Part shown: positions 50,893 through 61,192 of the stretch, piece by piece
How positions within the stretch are numbered: position 1 is the stretch's first letter
Layout of the letters: every line of letters begins with the position of its first letter
NCBI RefSeq assembly: GCF_001591105.1
Contig: NZ_BCUD01000014.1
Span: forward strand, 1-64,000
Direction: 5' to 3'
Source of the DNA: Vibrio nereis NBRC 15637
Lineage (GTDB): Bacteria > Pseudomonadota > Gammaproteobacteria > Enterobacterales > Vibrionaceae
Length of the DNA stretch: 64,000 nucleotides
Notes under the pieces: generated by a model
Seen by the model: only the letters and a program-made list of their open reading frames with translations
Told to the model about the DNA's origin: nothing
Database searches by the model: none
Position numbers and translations under genes: made by a program

Positions 50893-50920
50893 AAAGCTCG
50901 CAATATGCGGGCTTTTTGAT
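50893..50920 (+). terminator. Terminator of htpG
   Basis: AAAGCTCGC (50893-50901) pairs with GCGGGCTTT (50907-50915) with one G-T pair, followed by TTGATTT. Confidence 0.85.
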
Positions 50921-51018
50921 TTATTTGCGTTCATCGTGAATAAAAAGTGAAAAACTGGCGGCTAAGTGTGAGTGTTTAAGCATTCTTTAGTCGTAGTTCG
51001 CGCTTCAATGTAACATTG

Positions 51019-51835
<817 letters not shown>

Positions 51836-51895
51836 TCGAGGGCTCAATTATTTGAGCAACTCTTCGAGTAAGTTTGAAAGTTTGTTATAGTGAAG

Positions 51896-51920
51896 GCGGC
51901 CCTGATGGGTCGCTTTTTTT
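51896..51920 (+). terminator. Terminator of adk
   Basis: GCGGCCC-TGAT-GGGTCGC (one G-T pair) followed by TTTTTTT. A weaker hairpin GCTCAA-TTAT-TTGAGC lies just upstream at 51842-51857. Confidence 0.87.
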
Positions 51921-51987
51921 ATGCTTACATATTGATTCACAACGGTGATCTTACCTAGATAACCACATTAAGTGTCGATAGGATTCT

Positions 51988-52944
51988 ATGCAAAACGATA
52001 AAAAACAGGGCGTGTTATTGGTTAACTTAGGCACGCCAGATGAACCCACTGCACCTGCGGTAAAACGTTTCCTAAGCCAGTTTTTACATGACAAACGCGT
52101 CGTAGATATGACTCGATGGTTATGGTGTCCACTTTTGCATGGCGCAATTCTTCCTATTCGTGCTCCGAAAGTTGCCAAGTTGTATCAATCGGTATGGATG
52201 GATGACGGCTCTCCATTGATGGTGTATTCAAAGCGCCAGGTAGAAAAGCTGAGAAAACGTGTGGATATGCCTGTTGAACTAGGGATGACTTACGGTAACC
52301 CAAGCCTTCAAGCTGGCGTAGAAGCGTTGCTCGCGCAAGGCGTGGAAGAAGTCATCGTATTGCCGTTATACCCGCAATATTCAGGGACAACGACAGCCGC
52401 AGTGTCTGATGGCCTGACGAAAGCGTTTAAAAATATTCCGGTGATGCCTGCTTATCGGTTTATTCGTGATTACCACGATCACCCGTTGTACATTAAAGCA
52501 TTGGCAGAAAGCGTAAAACGTGTCTGGGAGCAGAAAGGCAAAGGCGATTACTTGCTTTGCTCATACCATGGCATCCCCAAGCGTTACGCTGACAATGGTG
52601 ATATTTACCCTAATCATTGTGATAGGACCACTACACTACTGGCGCGTGAACTGGGTTTAGAGCCGAATCAGATTGGCATGACATACCAATCTCGCTTTGG
52701 TCGAGAAGAGTGGTTGCAGCCATACACCGATAAAACGTTAGAAACTTTGCCTGGCAAGGGCATAAAGAATCTAGACATTATGTCACCGGCCTTCTCTTCT
52801 GATTGTTTGGAAACGTTAGAAGAGATTTCTGAAGAATGTCGAGAGATATTCATGGAGAATGGGGGAAGCCGCTTTAACTTTATCCCATGTTTGAACGATG
52901 ATGATCTTCATATCGAAATGATGGCTGAGCTGATTAAAAGCTAG
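51988..52944 (+). CDS. hemH: Ferrochelatase
   Basis: 318-residue enzyme inserting Fe2+ into protoporphyrin IX, the last step of heme synthesis. [17 protein letters not shown] at the N-terminus, [17 protein letters not shown] with the conserved histidine and [15 protein letters not shown] near the C-terminus are the family marks. It follows adk as in E. coli, but with a terminator between. Confidence 0.97.
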   Translation: MQNDKKQGVLLVNLGTPDEPTAPAVKRFLSQFLHDKRVVDMTRWLWCPLLHGAILPIRAPKVAKLYQSVWMDDGSPLMVYSKRQVEKLRKRVDMPVELGMTYGNPSLQAGVEALLAQGVEEVIVLPLYPQYSGTTTAAVSDGLTKAFKNIPVMPAYRFIRDYHDHPLYIKALAESVKRVWEQKGKGDYLLCSYHGIPKRYADNGDIYPNHCDRTTTLLARELGLEPNQIGMTYQSRFGREEWLQPYTDKTLETLPGKGIKNLDIMSPAFSSDCLETLEEISEECREIFMENGGSRFNFIPCLNDDDLHIEMMAELIKS

Positions 52945-52962
52945 TTTATATCGGCTAATACT

Positions 52963-52990
52963 ATTAAGGGCTGCCTGTGCAGCCCTTAAT
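52963..52990. terminator. Bidirectional hairpin between hemH and the copper operon
   Basis: ATTAAGGGCTGC and GCAGCCCTTAAT form a perfect 12-bp stem with a CTGT loop. T-runs are short, but the stem is very stable. Confidence 0.75.
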
Positions 52991-53012
52991 GCGTAATATT
53001 TATTTCTGTGTA

Positions 53013-53453
53013 TTATTTGCTGTCGTAATGACGGTATTCAAACACTTGACCCTTGTCATTGAAAGCGTACACAGAAAACTCATCTTTCTTATCGCCATAC
53101 TCCATACCCGGCGAGCCCATAGGCATCCCCGGAACAGCTAGACCAATTGCGTTTTTAGGCGGGTTTTCTAAGAATGCTTTGATATCTTCCGCTGGGATAT
53201 GTCCTTCGAAAACGTAACCATCGATTTGTGCGGTATGGCATGACGCCAGCTCAGGAGTGATCCCAAGTTCCTGCTTTATCGGGTTCATGTTTTTATGTAA
53301 TTCTTCTTGCACATTAAAACCTGCTTCTTGCATATGCTTTGTCCACTCTGTACAACAGCCGCAGTAAGGTGACTTGTGATTCAGCACATCCGCAGCAACC
53401 GCAGGGCCAGACAACAACATAAACGTTGCTAAGGATAAAATGGTTTTATTCAT
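53013..53453 (-). CDS. DUF411 (CopG-like) periplasmic copper protein
   Basis: 146-residue exported protein, signal peptide about 1-20 (SGPAVAADV). The SPYCGCCTEW cysteine motif, ELASCHTAQIDGYVFEGHIPAEDI and AVPGMPMGSPGME (Met-rich) are typical DUF411 features, linked to periplasmic copper handling. It starts eight bases after the copA stop, forming a copper-resistance operon. Confidence 0.88.
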   Translation of the reverse strand: MNKTILSLATFMLLSGPAVAADVLNHKSPYCGCCTEWTKHMQEAGFNVQEELHKNMNPIKQELGITPELASCHTAQIDGYVFEGHIPAEDIKAFLENPPKNAIGLAVPGMPMGSPGMEYGDKKDEFSVYAFNDKGQVFEYRHYDSK

Positions 53454-53461
53454 AATGACCT

Positions 53462-56173
53462 CTATGAGTGTATTTCTGTTTTAAATAATCTTAGTCTATT
53501 CGCATTGCTTACGACGGTAATCGATGACAGTGCCATCGCTGCCCCGGCGACGACTGGGCTCAATAAAAAGCCAAATGCCGGGTAAAGAACACCAGCTGCG
53601 ATGGGGATCCCCAGTGAGTTGTAAACAAAGGCTCCAAATAAGTTTTGCTTCATATTTTTTACCGTTGCCTTAGAGAGTTCTATTGCTCTCACGACGGCAA
53701 GAGGAGAGGAGTTGAGTAAAGTCATCTGAGCGCTTTCTATCGCGACATCACTGCCGCTGCCCATAGCAATACCGATATCCGCTAAGGCGAGTGCAGGAGC
53801 GTCATTCACCCCATCTCCGATCATCGCTACGCAAGCATCTTGAGATTTGAGTGCCTGAATATGAGCGGCTTTTTCATCGGGCAACACTTCAGAAATCACT
53901 TGCTCAATCCCAAGTTGTTTGGCAATAGCATTAGCTACGTGTTGGTTATCACCAGTGAGCATGACGGTTTTGATCTGCATGCTTTTCAGTGCTGCGATCG
54001 CTTGTTTGGCGTCTTCTTTAATTGAATCGGCAATCGCGATAGCACCAATAACTTCGTTGTCTACTGCGATCAGAATAGGGGTCGAGGCATGAGCTTGATA
54101 CTGCTCAACCACTGAGTCGACTTTGGACAAATCCCAGTTTTGTTTTTTCGCATATCCAAGGGAAGTGGCTGATACTGTGTTATTTTGGAACTGCCCGAGT
54201 ACACCTTGCCCACGTAAGTTTTCGAATTTGCTCACTTCCGCAAACACGACGCCTTTCGCTTTGGCTTGATTAACAATCGCTTTTGCTAATGGGTGCTCGG
54301 AGTGCTGCTCTATACCTGCTGCTAAAGCCAGAAGTTCATCTTCGTTGCCATCTAGCGCAAAAAGGTTTTGTACCTCAGGTTTGCCTTGGGTCAATGTCCC
54401 TGTCTTGTCGAACACCACCATATCCAGTTTGCTGGCGCTTTGAAGTACATCAGCATCTTTAATCAGAATACCCATTTCGGCTGCTTTACCAATCCCAACG
54501 GTCACGGAGAGTGGGGTCGCGAGTCCGAGCGCACATGGGCACGCGATGATTAATACTGTGGTTGAGACAACCAGCATATAACTGGCTTTCGGGTCTGGGC
54601 CAACCATAAACCAGATCGCGGCGGATAAAAGAGCAATAGCCACCACAACGGGGACGAAGACCGCCGAGATTTGGTCAGCCAGCTTGGCAATGGCGGGTTT
54701 ACTGCTTTGAGCTTCTCTTACCATTTTGATGATCCGAGAGAGCATCGTATTGCTACCGATCCCAGTCGCTTCAATCACTAAGCTGCCATCTTGGTTAAGC
54801 GTACCTGCGGAAACCGCATCATTGGTTTGCTTGTAAACAGGGACGGGCTCGCCAGTAAGCATGGACTCATCAATATAGGAGTGACCCGAAATCACTTTAC
54901 CGTCAACGGGAGCCTTCTCACCGGGTTTGATGCGTAGTTGCATTCCTAGTGTGATGCTGTCGATATGAATGGTCACATCGCCTTGTTCAGTAACCTGCGT
55001 GGCCTCGTTGGGTTGCAGGTTAATGAGGGCTTGCAGAGAGCGCGTCGTTTTGGCTTTGGCTTTGGCTTCAATGTAGTGGCCGAGAGAAATCAAACCAATG
55101 ATCATCGCGCTGGCTTCAAAGTAAACGTGGCGAGAGGCTTCGGGGAACCAATGTGGAAACGCGACAACTAACATAGAGAAAAGCCACGCAGCCCCTGTAC
55201 CCAAGGCGACTAACGTATCCATGGTGGCACGTTTATGGGTCAGTGCTTGCCAGGCGTTAACAAAAAAGCTTTTACCCGCAGTGGCTAGTAGAGCCAAACA
55301 AACTAGTCCTATTACGCCCCAAGCTAACTGGTCTGAGCCATTGCGGATCATCATGTTGCCGCCAGCCATGCCCCAAACCATAAGCGGAGCACCAACAGCA
55401 ATGCCAGCCCAAGCACTTTTCTTGTGGTAGCTCTGAGTTTTAATTTGTTGCTCAAGCTGTCTTTGTTGTTGTGTTTGAGGATCGTCAATCACTTCGGCTT
55501 GATAGCCAGCGGCTTTAACCGCGCCAAGAAGGGCTTCAGCCACTTCAGGCGCAACTGAATCAGAAAAGACCAAAGCACTTTGCTCTGCCAAACTCACTTG
55601 TGCACGTGTGACTTCGGGAATGCTTGTTAACGCTTTTTCGACCGAAGAGACACAACTCGCGCACGTCATGCCTGATAGTACTAGGTGTATTGTTTTCTCA
55701 TCGCTGACTTGATGCTGTTCGCTATTGGTTACTGGCTCAGACGGCTGCGTATCCGCTAGATCTTCTTGTGTGTTTGGTGTTGGCGAAGAGGCTTGCTCAT
55801 CAGCCTTGTAACCGCACTCTGCAACAAGCGCTTTAATTTCCTCTGCTGATAGTAGGGTCGAAACAGTAAGCTCTGTTTTCGACACGTCGAATTCACCAAT
55901 TGACGGACTCTCTTCAAGCTGCGACTTTAATTTATTGACACACTTGCCACAGTTAAGCCCTGACAAATAGAAATGGTGTTTATAACCAGCTTGATAACTA
56001 AGTTCACTAATGGATTTTTCTAGTTCTGCAAATGTGCTGTCGCTTTCTAACACGATTTGAGTAGGGGATAGCTCTTGAATCAAAACATGATGTTTAGATA
56101 AGAGCTCACGTTCCACTTTTCTTGCACATCCCATGCAATTTAAGCCTGATAGTGGAATATCGAACTGATACAT
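53462..56173 (-). CDS. copA: Copper-exporting P1B-type ATPase CopA
   Basis: 903-residue Cu+ exporter. There are three N-terminal heavy-metal domains with CxxC: C13-MG-C16, GLNCGKC and MTCASC. Then come eight TM helices, the CPC metal site (IIACPCALGLATP), the phosphorylated aspartate in DKTGTLTQGKP and the hinge GDGVNDAPAL. E. coli CopA has two N-terminal domains, so this version is longer. ATG 56173 lies eight bases after AGAGGG; the TTG two codons earlier is less likely. Under CueR-type control. Confidence 0.97.
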   Translation of the reverse strand: MYQFDIPLSGLNCMGCARKVERELLSKHHVLIQELSPTQIVLESDSTFAELEKSISELSYQAGYKHHFYLSGLNCGKCVNKLKSQLEESPSIGEFDVSKTELTVSTLLSAEEIKALVAECGYKADEQASSPTPNTQEDLADTQPSEPVTNSEQHQVSDEKTIHLVLSGMTCASCVSSVEKALTSIPEVTRAQVSLAEQSALVFSDSVAPEVAEALLGAVKAAGYQAEVIDDPQTQQQRQLEQQIKTQSYHKKSAWAGIAVGAPLMVWGMAGGNMMIRNGSDQLAWGVIGLVCLALLATAGKSFFVNAWQALTHKRATMDTLVALGTGAAWLFSMLVVAFPHWFPEASRHVYFEASAMIIGLISLGHYIEAKAKAKTTRSLQALINLQPNEATQVTEQGDVTIHIDSITLGMQLRIKPGEKAPVDGKVISGHSYIDESMLTGEPVPVYKQTNDAVSAGTLNQDGSLVIEATGIGSNTMLSRIIKMVREAQSSKPAIAKLADQISAVFVPVVVAIALLSAAIWFMVGPDPKASYMLVVSTTVLIIACPCALGLATPLSVTVGIGKAAEMGILIKDADVLQSASKLDMVVFDKTGTLTQGKPEVQNLFALDGNEDELLALAAGIEQHSEHPLAKAIVNQAKAKGVVFAEVSKFENLRGQGVLGQFQNNTVSATSLGYAKKQNWDLSKVDSVVEQYQAHASTPILIAVDNEVIGAIAIADSIKEDAKQAIAALKSMQIKTVMLTGDNQHVANAIAKQLGIEQVISEVLPDEKAAHIQALKSQDACVAMIGDGVNDAPALALADIGIAMGSGSDVAIESAQMTLLNSSPLAVVRAIELSKATVKNMKQNLFGAFVYNSLGIPIAAGVLYPAFGFLLSPVVAGAAMALSSITVVSNANRLRLFKTEIHS

Positions 56174-56204
56174 AATCAAAGCCCTCTGACGATAACTGTC
56201 ATTG

Positions 56205-56235
56205 AGAATAAACCTTGACTCAAGGGTAAGGTCAA
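56205..56235 (-). promoter_or_regulatory. CueR-type copA promoter
   Basis: Minus strand: -35 TTGACC (56235-56230), a 19-bp spacer and -10 TATTCT (56210-56205). The over-long spacer holds a palindrome with ends ACCTT/AAGGT (56212-56216 and 56228-56232), as in MerR-family promoters; it closely matches E. coli copA (TTGACCTT...AAGGTTTAACC). CueR itself is not in the window. Confidence 0.88.
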
Positions 56236-56320
56236 GCTTGAAACATAATATTAGAGTAAGTGGCGGGGTAGCTATGGCGCGTGACTTTGTTTTTAACTTG
56301 GAAAACCTATCAATGACGGA

Positions 56321-56348
56321 TTGTAGATTTGCATATCGGTGCTAAAAT
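56321..56348 (+). promoter_or_regulatory. Putative promoter of gltX
   Basis: TTGTAG (56321-56326), 16-bp spacer, TAAAAT (56343-56348); start about 56355, leader about 55 nt. Confidence 0.55.
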
Positions 56349-56408
56349 AACGCGCAATTTTTAGCATCGTTACACGGTGCTGTCATTTAGACAATCAAGG
56401 TATTTTAC

Positions 56409-57836
56409 ATGACGGTTAAAACTCGTTTTGCTCCTAGCCCTACAGGCTACCTTCACGTTGGCGGTGCGCGTACAGCACTTTACTCATGGTTATTCGCTAA
56501 AAGTCAGGGTGGTGAATTCGTTCTGCGTATCGAAGATACGGATTTGGAGCGTAACTCTCAGGAAGCGGTAGATGCGATCCTAGAAGGTATGAAATGGTTA
56601 GGCATGGAGTGGGATGAAGGTCCTTATTTCCAATCAAAACGCTTTGACCGTTACAACGAAGTCATTGAAAAGCTGCTTGCTGAAGACAAAGCATACAAAT
56701 GTTATGCACCTAAAGAGCTGCTTGAAGAAATTCGTGCAGAGCAAGAAGCAAACAAAGAAATGCCTCGTTACGATGCGAATCACCCGAAAATCGTAGCGGC
56801 AAATGCGGCTGCGAAAGAAGGTGACCCTTGTGTCGTTCGTTTCCGCAACCCAAAACAAGGTAGCGTGGTTTTTGACGATCAGATCCGTGGTCGTATCGAA
56901 ATCAGCAACGAACAGATGGACGACCTGATTATTCGTCGTACCGATGGCGCACCAACTTACAACTTCGTTGTGGTTGTCGATGACTGGGATATGGGCATTA
57001 CGCACGTTGTTCGTGGTGAAGACCATATCAATAACACACCACGTCAGATCAACATTTATGAAGCGTTAGGTGCACCCGTACCAACATTTGCACACTGTGC
57101 CATGATCCTTGGTGACGACGGTGCGAAGCTTTCGAAGCGTCACGGCGCTGTATCGGTAATGCAATATCGCGACGAAGGTTACTTACCAAACGCACTAAAC
57201 AACTATCTAGTGCGTTTGGGTTGGTCTCACGGTGACCAAGAAATCTTCTCTCAAGAAGAAATGATCGAACTGTTCAGCCTAAATGCAATTTCTAAATCTG
57301 CTTCAGCGTTTAACACTGAAAAACTACTGTGGCTAAACAACCACTACATCAAAACATCAGAACCAGAGTATGTTGCTAAGCACCTTCAATGGCACCTAGA
57401 TCAGCAGAACCTGAATGTAGAAAATGGCCCGGCGCTAACAGAAGTGATCAAGCTAGTAGGTGAGCGTTGTAATACCCTTATTGAGCTTGCTGAGCAGATC
57501 CGCTACTTCTACGAAGACTTCTCGGAGTTTGAAGCAGGTGCAGCTAAGAAGCACTTACGCGGTGTAGCCAAGCAGCCACTAGAGCTAGCTTTAGCGAAAG
57601 CCGAAGCGCTTCAAGACTGGACAACAGACAGCATTAAACAAGGTGTTATCGCAGCAGTGTGTGAAGAACTAGAAATCGGCATGGGTAAAATCGGTATGCC
57701 ACTTCGTGTTGCTGTAACTGGTGGTGGCCAGTCACCATCTGTTGATGCGGTGATGGAACTCGTTGGGAAAGAACGTGTTATCGCTCGTATCAAGATGGCG
57801 CTAGAGTTTATCGCAGAGCGCGAAGCAAACGCGTAA
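56409..57836 (+). CDS. gltX: Glutamyl-tRNA synthetase
   Basis: 475-residue class I synthetase. The HIGH-equivalent is [17 protein letters not shown] and the KMSKS-equivalent is [10 protein letters not shown]. Where the E. coli enzyme carries a zinc site with CYC near residue 98, this sequence reads KCYAPKELL and the second cysteine pair is missing, so the zinc-binding site appears lost. Length is otherwise normal. Confidence 0.97.
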   Translation: MTVKTRFAPSPTGYLHVGGARTALYSWLFAKSQGGEFVLRIEDTDLERNSQEAVDAILEGMKWLGMEWDEGPYFQSKRFDRYNEVIEKLLAEDKAYKCYAPKELLEEIRAEQEANKEMPRYDANHPKIVAANAAAKEGDPCVVRFRNPKQGSVVFDDQIRGRIEISNEQMDDLIIRRTDGAPTYNFVVVVDDWDMGITHVVRGEDHINNTPRQINIYEALGAPVPTFAHCAMILGDDGAKLSKRHGAVSVMQYRDEGYLPNALNNYLVRLGWSHGDQEIFSQEEMIELFSLNAISKSASAFNTEKLLWLNNHYIKTSEPEYVAKHLQWHLDQQNLNVENGPALTEVIKLVGERCNTLIELAEQIRYFYEDFSEFEAGAAKKHLRGVAKQPLELALAKAEALQDWTTDSIKQGVIAAVCEELEIGMGKIGMPLRVAVTGGGQSPSVDAVMELVGKERVIARIKMALEFIAEREANA

Positions 57837-57857
57837 CTCTTCTTTGTGAGTAATATT

Positions 57858-57888
57858 AAGCCGCAGTGTAACGCTGCGGCTTTTTTGT
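57858..57888 (+). terminator. Terminator of gltX
   Basis: AAGCCGCAG-TGTAACG-CTGCGGCTT followed by TTTTTGT. Confidence 0.92.
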
Positions 57889-58229
57889 ATCTCATTATTA
57901 AGCTTAAAGGCTTACCTGTCTCATATTGCTTCGCTCAATATCTCCATTCCCTCTTTATTCTCCAATGATATTTGTGATATTCACTGAAGATTCTCTGATA
58001 AACACCTAACTATAACTTGACATAACTGCTCTTTTATAAAAATTAAAACGGTTTATAGTTCCCCTGTCGGCTGCAACAAGTCACAGTAAGCTTGTTGCAC
58101 TAGGGAGTTGTCACAGCAGGAAGTGCCTATAGACGCATCATTTGGATACTACATGGTTTGTTTATATGGTGGATGAAATATTCATACCTAAGCTGACTTA
58201 ATAATTAAATAATCCAAGAGGAAGTAATA
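57889..58229 (+). promoter_or_regulatory. Leader region of the first OmpA-family gene
   Basis: About 340 non-coding bases. A perfect TTGACA (58017-58022) is present but no matching -10 at 17 bp is clean. A stem TGCAACAAG / CTTGTTGCA (58072-58080, 58091-58099) and the downstream GAGGAAG ribosome site mark a long 5' leader, as in other outer-membrane protein mRNAs that small RNAs target. Confidence 0.45.
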
Positions 58230-59207
58230 ATGAAAAAATTAGCAGCGGTTATTTCTGCATCACTTGTTTTAGCTTCGACTCCTTCTTTAGCTGAAGTATA
58301 CGTAGGTGCCAAAGCGGGTAAGTCTTGGTTGGATGATGCTTGTACGTCTTCAACAGCATGTGATGATGACTCATCAACAGTAGGTGCATTTGTCGGCTAT
58401 GAAATGTGGGACTTTCTATCGCTAGAAGCGGGCTATGACTATCTAGGTCGTTTTACGGGGGCTGGCCTTAATGACGAAAAAGTTCAGGCATACACGTTAG
58501 CACCTAAGCTTAGCCTACCAGTCACTGATGCAATTTCTCTATACGGTAAAGTGGGTGGCGCGTTTGTTGACCACGGCAGCAAAGATGACTATTCGTACCT
58601 TGGCGCAGCGGGTGTTGAGTTTGGCACTAACCAAAACGTTTCTGTACGCCTTGAATACCAAACGCTGACTGATGTGAACAACGACCTAGTTCGCGCGGAA
58701 GCAAACAGCGCAACACTTGGCGTGGTATACAAATTTGGTAGCAATGAAGAAGCTGTTGCCGCACCTGTCGTAGTTGAGGAAATGGTGGAAGAAGTTGTTG
58801 AAGAGGTTCCTGTAGTTGAGGAGCCTGTGATTGTAACCAAGACTTTTGCGACTCAGCGCTTAGGAACAGAGAGCTTTGAAGTGAATAGTTCAAAGCTAAA
58901 TGAAGAAAGTCGAGTTCAACTGGGTGAGTTGGTTGAGTTTCTAAACACATACCCACAAGCTAATGTCGAAGTTGTCGGTTACACCGATACTTCTGGCGCG
59001 GCGAGCTACAACCAAGCACTTTCAGAGAAACGTGCTGAGTCTGTTGCGAGTGCACTAGTGGAACAAGGCATTGAGGCGTCTAGAATTAGCGCTCGTGGTG
59101 AGGGTGAAAATAACCCAATCGTATCAAATGAGACTCTAGAAGGACGCCAACAGAATCGTCGAGTGGAGATCATTGTGCCAGAATTTGAATATCAAGTTCA
59201 GCAATAA
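58230..59207 (+). CDS. OmpA-family outer-membrane protein, copy 1
   Basis: 325-residue protein: signal peptide (about 1-21), N-terminal beta-barrel (about 22-170; VYVGAKAGKSWLDD), an acidic Val/Glu hinge (about 175-205) and a C-terminal peptidoglycan-binding OmpA domain (about 208-320, VVGYTDTSGAASYNQALSEKRAESV). It anchors the outer membrane to the cell wall. A close paralogue follows 230 bases downstream. Confidence 0.94.
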   Translation: MKKLAAVISASLVLASTPSLAEVYVGAKAGKSWLDDACTSSTACDDDSSTVGAFVGYEMWDFLSLEAGYDYLGRFTGAGLNDEKVQAYTLAPKLSLPVTDAISLYGKVGGAFVDHGSKDDYSYLGAAGVEFGTNQNVSVRLEYQTLTDVNNDLVRAEANSATLGVVYKFGSNEEAVAAPVVVEEMVEEVVEEVPVVEEPVIVTKTFATQRLGTESFEVNSSKLNEESRVQLGELVEFLNTYPQANVEVVGYTDTSGAASYNQALSEKRAESVASALVEQGIEASRISARGEGENNPIVSNETLEGRQQNRRVEIIVPEFEYQVQQ

Positions 59208-59236
59208 TAAATAGCCGAAAAAGTAGATTTTTTGCT

Positions 59237-59270
59237 CAACGCCTCAATTTCTATTGGGGCGTTGTCTTAT
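59237..59270 (+). terminator. Terminator between the two OmpA-family genes
   Basis: CAACGCC (59237-59243) pairs with GGCGTTG, extended by TCAA/TTGG, followed by TCTTATTG. It suggests that each OmpA gene is transcribed separately. Confidence 0.78.
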
Positions 59271-59437
59271 TGTTGAGAATAAAGATTGTGGCAGAAAAAT
59301 ATTATAAAAATAACAGAAACATAATTGTGTAAATAAGCAGATAAATGTACCCTTCTCAGCATTCACGCTGTAACAATGAGTTACTGTGTCGAATGTATAT
59401 TGCGTAATCATTTATGCGAACATAAAGGAAAACTATA

Positions 59438-60409
59438 ATGAAAAAGTTAGCAGCGGTAATTTCAACAACTCTCCTATTGGCATCTGCGTCAGCATCGGCA
59501 ACAGAAGAAGGCCAATTTTATATTGGTGCAAAAGCGGGTGTGAGTTGGTTAAACAACGCATGTACAGCTGGAGCATGTGACGAAGATTCTTGGGCGCTAG
59601 GCTCGTTCCTTGGTTATCAAGTAAGTGATGTTGTTGCTCTTGAGGCTGGTCTAGGCGCACTGGGTGAGACATCTGGTTTCTTAGGCATGGAAGATCAAAA
59701 TCTTTCACAATACAGTTTTGCTCCTCGTTTTAGCTACGCACTTAGCGAAGACGTTAATGCATTTGCTAAAGTGGGTGGCGCATTCATGAAGTATGCGAGT
59801 GAAGATGATTTCGCATTCTTGACTGCAGCAGGCCTGTCATACAGCTTAATGCCTTCTATCGATCTTCAAGCGGAATACCAGCACTTTAATGGTATTCGTA
59901 TCTATTCGCGTGAGTTTAATGCAAACACGTTTACTATCGGTTTCCGCTCTAACTTCGGTGGCAGCACTGAGCCAACACCAGAGCCAGTACAAGAAGTACT
60001 AGTTGAAGAGGTTGTTGAAGAAGTTGTCGTTGCGCCAGTTGTTAAAACGTTTGAAGCTAAACTTGTAGGTTCTAGCAGTTTCGCGCACAACAGTGCAGAA
60101 CTTACTGCAACAGGCACGCAAAAACTTGATGCACTAGTGGCATTTATGACTCAATACCCACAAGCAAACGTGGAAGTTGTTGGTTACACAGACTCACGTG
60201 GTGCTGAAGCTTACAACCAAAAACTTTCTGAGAAACGTGCTCAATCAGTGGCAAACGCTCTAGAAGAGCAAGGCATTGATGCATCTCGTATTACCGCTAC
60301 AGGTAAAGGTGAGAGCAACCCTGTTGCAACGAACGAAACTGCAGAAGGCCGTGCTCAAAACCGCCGTGTAGAAATCGTTGTACCTGCATTTGAATACGAA
60401 GAAAAGTAA
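59438..60409 (+). CDS. OmpA-family outer-membrane protein, copy 2
   Basis: 323-residue paralogue of the upstream gene with the same plan: signal peptide (about 1-21), barrel starting FYIGAKAGVSWLNN, hinge with PEPVQEVLVEEVVEEVV and OmpA domain (VVGYTDSRGAEAYNQKLSEKRAQSV). The periplasmic domains of the two copies are much closer to each other than the barrels, as expected when surface loops diverge faster. AAGGAAA precedes the start. Confidence 0.94.
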   Translation: MKKLAAVISTTLLLASASASATEEGQFYIGAKAGVSWLNNACTAGACDEDSWALGSFLGYQVSDVVALEAGLGALGETSGFLGMEDQNLSQYSFAPRFSYALSEDVNAFAKVGGAFMKYASEDDFAFLTAAGLSYSLMPSIDLQAEYQHFNGIRIYSREFNANTFTIGFRSNFGGSTEPTPEPVQEVLVEEVVEEVVVAPVVKTFEAKLVGSSSFAHNSAELTATGTQKLDALVAFMTQYPQANVEVVGYTDSRGAEAYNQKLSEKRAQSVANALEEQGIDASRITATGKGESNPVATNETAEGRAQNRRVEIVVPAFEYEEK

Positions 60410-60437
60410 TCTTTTAGTAGATAGCTTTCATTAATTG

Positions 60438-60472
60438 AAAATGCCTTGGCTTTATCCGCCAGGGCATTTTTT
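60438..60472. terminator. Bidirectional terminator after the second OmpA gene
   Basis: AAAATGCCTTGG pairs with CCAGGGCATTTT (one G-T pair), with T-runs on both sides. Confidence 0.85.
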
Positions 60473-60977
60473 ATTTTAAGTCTATGCTATTTAACCTTCC
60501 CATAAACTCTAAAATTTCTAAATTCTCTTTATTGGCCTCAAGTAAGGCTTTTTTCGTTTTACTATAAGCTGCTAATCGCCCATGTTTCTTTATTGAGCAC
60601 ACAACGCTCTTATAGATTAACTTTCCATCCTTATCGTAATTGCGCCAAGCTGCTATATAGCACTCATCTGTTGCAGTGGGATCGTCTTTGGTTGGTCTAG
60701 GTTTGAATATAATTTTAGGTTCAAGAGAGTGGGGCAGGCGCGTCATTAAGTAAGGGTCTTTTAATAGTCTACGCCAAAACTTTCCCCACATCGCCGAACC
60801 CAGTTCGTTACGAAGTTTTATGGCTTTCTTTAGCCCTTTCTTTTCACCGATGCGTACGTATCCGACAGAGCGGTGCAAGACCTTATCGTCTGGTGTATGG
60901 ATATGTATCTTAAACGCTGTCTTAGCTTTGGAAATAAATCGATGACCAGTGTTAGTGGTCAAGTTACTCTTCTTCAT
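60471..60977 (-). CDS. Unrecognised 168-residue basic protein
   Basis: Soluble, Lys/Arg-rich protein with no signal peptide. The first half (GHRFISKAKTAFKIHIHTP ... RIGEKKGLKKAIKLRNELG) looks like an AP2-type or integrase arm-type DNA-binding three-strand/helix unit, but the match is only impressionistic. The C-terminal half has YIAAWRNYDKDGKLIYKS, which could be a second copy of such a unit. ATG 60977 is chosen over TTG 60992; the ribosome site is poor. It may be laterally acquired, given its AT-rich sequence. Confidence 0.6.
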   Translation of the reverse strand: MKKSNLTTNTGHRFISKAKTAFKIHIHTPDDKVLHRSVGYVRIGEKKGLKKAIKLRNELGSAMWGKFWRRLLKDPYLMTRLPHSLEPKIIFKPRPTKDDPTATDECYIAAWRNYDKDGKLIYKSVVCSIKKHGRLAAYSKTKKALLEANKENLEILEFMGRLNSIDLK

Positions 60978-61192
60978 GGAGTTCGCTATCAATAATTTTA
61001 TTAATATTAATTTTAGATGAATGTGAACAGATCGTGAAGTCAGAGAGAGACAGAACCAAGCAATTAGTATTCTTTTTGTAGATAACGACTCTATATACCT
61101 GAAGGTATTGGTATGAAATCTATGTTTACTAGGTCATATTAGCTCAATTTTTGGCATATGCTACAAATATTGATTGGTCGAAAGGTAATCTT

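Noticed and set aside
61151..61192. TTG start giving a longer thioesterase
   Set aside because: No ribosome site upstream; ATG 61193 follows AAAGG and keeps the compact PaaI length.
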